Source: Euryodendron excelsum
Taxonomy: Eukaryota; Streptophyta; Magnoliopsida; Ericales; Pentaphylacaceae
Direction of reading: 5' to 3'
DNA: 64,000 nucleotides
NCBI GenBank assembly: GCA_033060915.1
Contig: CM065390.1
Span: 14,476,001-14,540,000, forward strand
Shown piece by piece: positions 60,662 through 64,000 of this stretch (the first letter of the stretch is position 1; each line of letters opens with the position of its first letter). Position numbers and translations under genes: made by a program. The notes beneath the pieces were generated by a model, which saw only the letters and a list, made by a program, of their open reading frames with translations, was not told where the DNA came from and did no database searches.

Positions 60662-63505
60662 ATGGCTGACTCATTTTCAGATAGTTGGGCAGTTGAGAGT
60701 GATCTTCCAAGTGTAGAAAGCGTCTCCCACCGAGGTCGTGACTATACACCTGAATTTACCACTGATCAGGCAAGCATTTGTTATTTTTTATTTCATCAGA
60801 CTATTGTTGTTTCATCATACTATCAATTTATTAAAAGTAAACCCAATAACGTTGTACTTATGCATATTTGTTATTTTTTATTGACAGATTTTTGAAAATA
60901 GAGACGAAATGTTAGATTGGGTGCGGAGGATTGGTCGACAAAATGGCATCGTGATTGTTATCAAAAGGTCTGCTAATTTAAAAGGCGGCAAGCTCCCGAA
61001 GTGCATTCTTGGTTGTGAAAGAGGAGGAAAGTACGAACCGCCACGGCATCTTTTTGAAGGGCAATCCTTGCAAAGAAATACTGGAACAAGAAAATGCGAT
61101 TGCCCATTTGAGCTGCGAGGTTTACCAATACCTCCAGATGGTGTCATGTGGGGTTTACTGGTTAAATGCGGTTTTCATAACCATGAAACTGCAGAATATC
61201 TTGATGGTCACGAGTACCCGTCAAGGCTCAAACCAGTAGAGAAACAATTTGTGCTCGAGATGGCTGACAGTACCAAACCTTGAGAAATTCTCAGTGTCCT
61301 GAAAGAAAGAGACCCTTCAAACACCACAGGAATTCAGAGCGTTTACAACACCATCTATAAACACAAAGAAGTCAAACGTGGCGGTCTAAATCCTATCCAG
61401 CATGTTTTGGATCAATTAATTAGCAAAAAATACCTCCATACTTTTATGACAAATCCAGAGACAAACGAAATTACAGATATTCTCTGGGTTCATCCTAAAA
61501 GCCTGGAGCTATATATCAATTTTCCCACTGTGCTGATAATTGATGCAACATACAAGACCAATGAGTATCGCATACCATTGTTGGAGGTTGTGGGTATCAC
61601 ATCCACACTACGAACATACTCATTTATATTCGCATATCTTGCTAATGAAAAGTCAGATCGGTTGACATGGGCCTTAGGTACCTTGAAGAACTTGATGCTT
61701 GAAAAGGGAGCATTGATGCCATCGGTGTTCGTTTCAGATAGGGATTTGGCGCTTATGAAGGCCATTGATACATGTTTCCCCGCAGCACGTCACATCCTTT
61801 GTATCTGGCACATAAACCAGAACGTGGTGAAGTACTGCAGCCCTATTCTTGGTCCGGAGATGAAACGATTTCTCATGTCATGGCACTCGCTAATTATGTC
61901 ATCAACACCAGAGTCTTACCAACAGAAGTGGCACACCCTTCTCGGAGAGTTTAAATCCTACCCGCATGCAACAAAATACCTATGGGAGACATGGTTAAGG
62001 CCATACAAAGAGCGGTTCGTAGCGGCGTGGATAAATACTTTCATGTACCTTGGAAGCAATTCAAGTCAAAGGTATCATGATTTCATTGCAAACTACTTTT
62101 TATAACTTTTTGATTTAAACACAGTGCACTTTTCTATTATAGGGCAGAGTCTGCCCATGCCAGGCTAAAGCTATATCTGGGGAACACCATGTCATCGCTA
62201 GATACATCGTTTGCGAAAATTCACAAGATGTTGAGAATTCAGTTTGGCAACATTCAGAAGTCGTTCGAGAGATCTCTCAACATTCCACGCCACAAACAAA
62301 TGGATGACTACATTTTCAGTGGCATAATATGTCGAATTTCATTAGAGGCGTTGGAGTTGATCGATGAACAGCTACAATACACTGATACTGCCTCCCCATT
62401 CATGGCCGGCTATTGCGACTGTATAATCAAAGTAACGCACGGAGTGCCGTGCTTGCACGACCTTGCTAATTACCGTTCGCTTTGTATTCCAATTCCGCTG
62501 ACAGATATTAATACTCATTGGACTAGGTTATGTATGCATGCAGACCGCTCTAATGATGATGGACCACGATCTGACAGGACATCTGAGGTTCTTGAACTGT
62601 TACAGGGGATGGATCCATCTACGCGAGATAATATGATAAACAGGATCATCGATATGACAGATCCATCTCATAGTACAGTTCGAGCCCCAGTGTACAACAC
62701 GGAACACAAAGGTCGACCTGCAGGTAGAGATGAACAAAGTAGACGCCGCATAAAGAGTATTCTAGAAGTATCTACTTCAGGATCTAGGGGGGCATCTAAC
62801 TCAACTCCAGATGCACCGGTCACTCAACCGACTGCAACCTCGAGAATTCGCAACACTCAAACTCTAGCTCCACCCGTCTTGGATCCCTTCATCCAACAAT
62901 TGCCTGAGGCTTATCAAGATTTTATTAGTTACACTGTTGACGTCCGAGCTGATGGTCATTGTGGATTCAGGGCGATAGTTGCGCAAGTCGGGTATGCCGA
63001 AGATGATTGGGCACGGGTACGGATGGACCTGATTGAAGAGATTCAGCAAAACATGAACTTATACGATGTGCTTTATCCAGAGCATAATTATGCAAACACT
63101 CTTCTACATTCACTTATTTGGTTCCAGCCTACAGCACCAGAGGCATATTGGATGGACTCTATGGCTTTGGGAGTTGTCATTGCATCAAGGTACAACCTTG
63201 TATTGCACACGTTTGACACATATCATTCGGGTTGTTTTACTCACTTACCGTTGAGATCCCCCCCAGTTCCGGTCCACGAGCGTTGGGAAATAGCTATTGC
63301 TCGTGTTGACGGCAACCACTTCGTCCAAGTTTTCTTACGCCCTCATTACCCAGTACCACGTACTCCAATGTGGTGGCGACAACATGTATCAACCGAAGCT
63401 AGGGGATGGGTTGATAATTATATAGTACGAATGAATTTGTGGTCAGAAATAATGGGTGGAGGACCGGGTGCCCCCGGAGGAGAGTTCGGTGGAGACATTA
63501 ATTAG
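60662..63505 (+). pseudogene. MULE transposase fused to an OTU cysteine protease domain, with one in-frame stop; 3 exons
   Basis: Exons: 60662-60769, 60888-62071, 62143-63505, 884 residues plus stop; intron 1 uses a GC-AG pair, intron 2 GT-AG. Domains: a FAR1-like zinc-binding region (about 37-160, with CDCPFELRG and GFHNH); a MULE transposase core with Asp255 in LIIDATYK, Asp320 in VSDRD, the CxxH pair Cys341/His344 and probable catalytic Glu433; a SWIM zinc finger C522-x-C524-x9-C534-x-H536; and an OTU-type protease with Asp701/Cys704 in DGHCGFRAI and His823 in GNHFVQVF. The only defect is TGA at 61281-61283 (codon 168), where the context fits Arg. It would yield a 167-residue DNA-binding fragment. 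All other codons are open, so the loss is recent, or reading-through or a sequencing error applies. MULE-type transposition of Mutator DNA is inferred. Confidence 0.85.
61281..61283 (+). other. In-frame TGA in the MULE-OTU gene
   Basis: Falls between DSTKP and EILSVLKERDPSN in an otherwise open exon of 394 codons. A C-to-T change in CGA would explain it; such changes are frequent at methylated CG sites of transposons. Confidence 0.85.
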
Positions 63506-63712
63506 AAATTCTGTTTTTATGTATTGTTGAATTTACCACTATATTGATATGTTAAAAGTTATTATTTTTTGTATGTGTTTTTATGACAAATCAAACTAGT
63601 AAAAAATGTATTATTAATTCCCAAGGATAGTCTTAAGAAACAAATCTAAATTATTTTACTTAAGTATTTTTTTTATAAAAATTATATTAATTAGTTTTAC
63701 ATTAAATTTTAT
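63506..63712. other. 3' flank of the MULE-OTU gene
   Basis: AT-rich, with no gene recognised; probably 3' UTR and then element interior. The terminal inverted repeat of the MULE was not found in the window. Confidence 0.4.
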
Positions 63713-64000
63713 AAATAGAGAGAAATTTAACAAATTTTGATCAAAATTTCTTTCTTTTATAAAAACCGGGAGGTGGGAGTAAAAGAAATTATAAAATTTG
63801 ATCATAAAAAATTTATTTATATAAAAATCGAGGAGGTGAGAGTAAAAAGAAATTTAAAATTTTTGATTAAATTTTTTTTTAATAAAAAAATTGGGAGGTG
63901 GGAGTAAAAGAAATTATAAAATTTGATCATAACAATTTTATTTATATAAAAATTTAGTAGGTGAGAGTAAAAAGAAATTAAAAATTTTTGATAAAATTTT
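63713..64000 (+). repeat. AT-rich tandem array with GGGAGGTGGGAGTAAAAG units
   Basis: A unit of about 125 bp, made of two related ~62-bp halves (one with GGAGGTGGGAGTAAAAGAAA, one with GGAGGTGAGAGTAAAAAGAA), repeats from 63768 and 63893 and runs past the window edge. It could be a subterminal array of the MULE or an unrelated satellite. Confidence 0.85.

Noticed and set aside
1..64000. tRNA, rRNA and CRISPR-like arrays
   Set aside because: No cloverleaf or rRNA-like segment noticed; the tandem repeats have no spacer-repeat regularity and this is a plant nuclear window.

Overview
This window is nuclear DNA of a flowering plant, most likely a woody eudicot. It is AT-rich, its genes are split by GT-AG introns, and the protein families (clade-D PP2C, plastid/mitochondrial phosphatidylglycerophosphate synthase, RLCK-VII kinase, Elongator subunit) and transposons (Athila, long-LTR Ty3/gypsy, hAT and Harbinger-type MITEs, a MULE) are plant types. 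I cannot name the species.

Layout. Positions 1 to about 12,000 hold a decayed Athila-type Ty3/gypsy retrotransposon on the minus strand: integrase, RNase H, truncated reverse transcriptase, protease and gag, then leader, tRNA-Asp-type primer binding site and LTR. Its gag is interrupted by a 4.8 kb TG...CA block (4711-9517), best read as a solo LTR of a second Ty3/gypsy element with very long LTRs. Five intact genes follow: (1) a clade-D protein phosphatase 2C (14541-17828, +, 4 coding exons); (2) a CDP-alcohol phosphatidyltransferase, phosphatidylglycerophosphate synthase (20676-24255, -, 7 exons); (3) a TBC-domain Rab-GAP with coiled coil (28197-45171, +, 18 exons); (4) a PBS1-like receptor-like cytoplasmic kinase (46421-50403, -, 5 exons); (5) Elongator subunit ELP6 (53677-59025, +, 5 exons). 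All exon joins were worked out by hand, keep frame and give family-typical proteins. The right end (about 59,900-64,000) carries a MULE transposase fused to an OTU-type cysteine protease domain, almost intact but for one in-frame TGA.

The five host genes do not form a pathway; they are separately transcribed housekeeping or signalling genes. From memory of Arabidopsis, the order PP2C - PGP synthase - TBC GAP matches loci near At3g55050/At3g55030/At3g55020, so this part of the window is probably an old conserved gene block. Introns have been enlarged by small DNA transposons: two related hAT-type elements, one with a perfect 8-bp target duplication in the TBC gene and one in ELP6, plus a foldback element of the AGGGGTGG type. 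The most unusual items are the transposase-OTU fusion with duplicated pieces of its own exon 1 upstream, the giant LTR with five internal repeat families, long poly-G tracts in introns, a changed residue at the AvrPphB-type cleavage motif of the kinase, and an unexplained pair of exon-like segments downstream of the PGP synthase.
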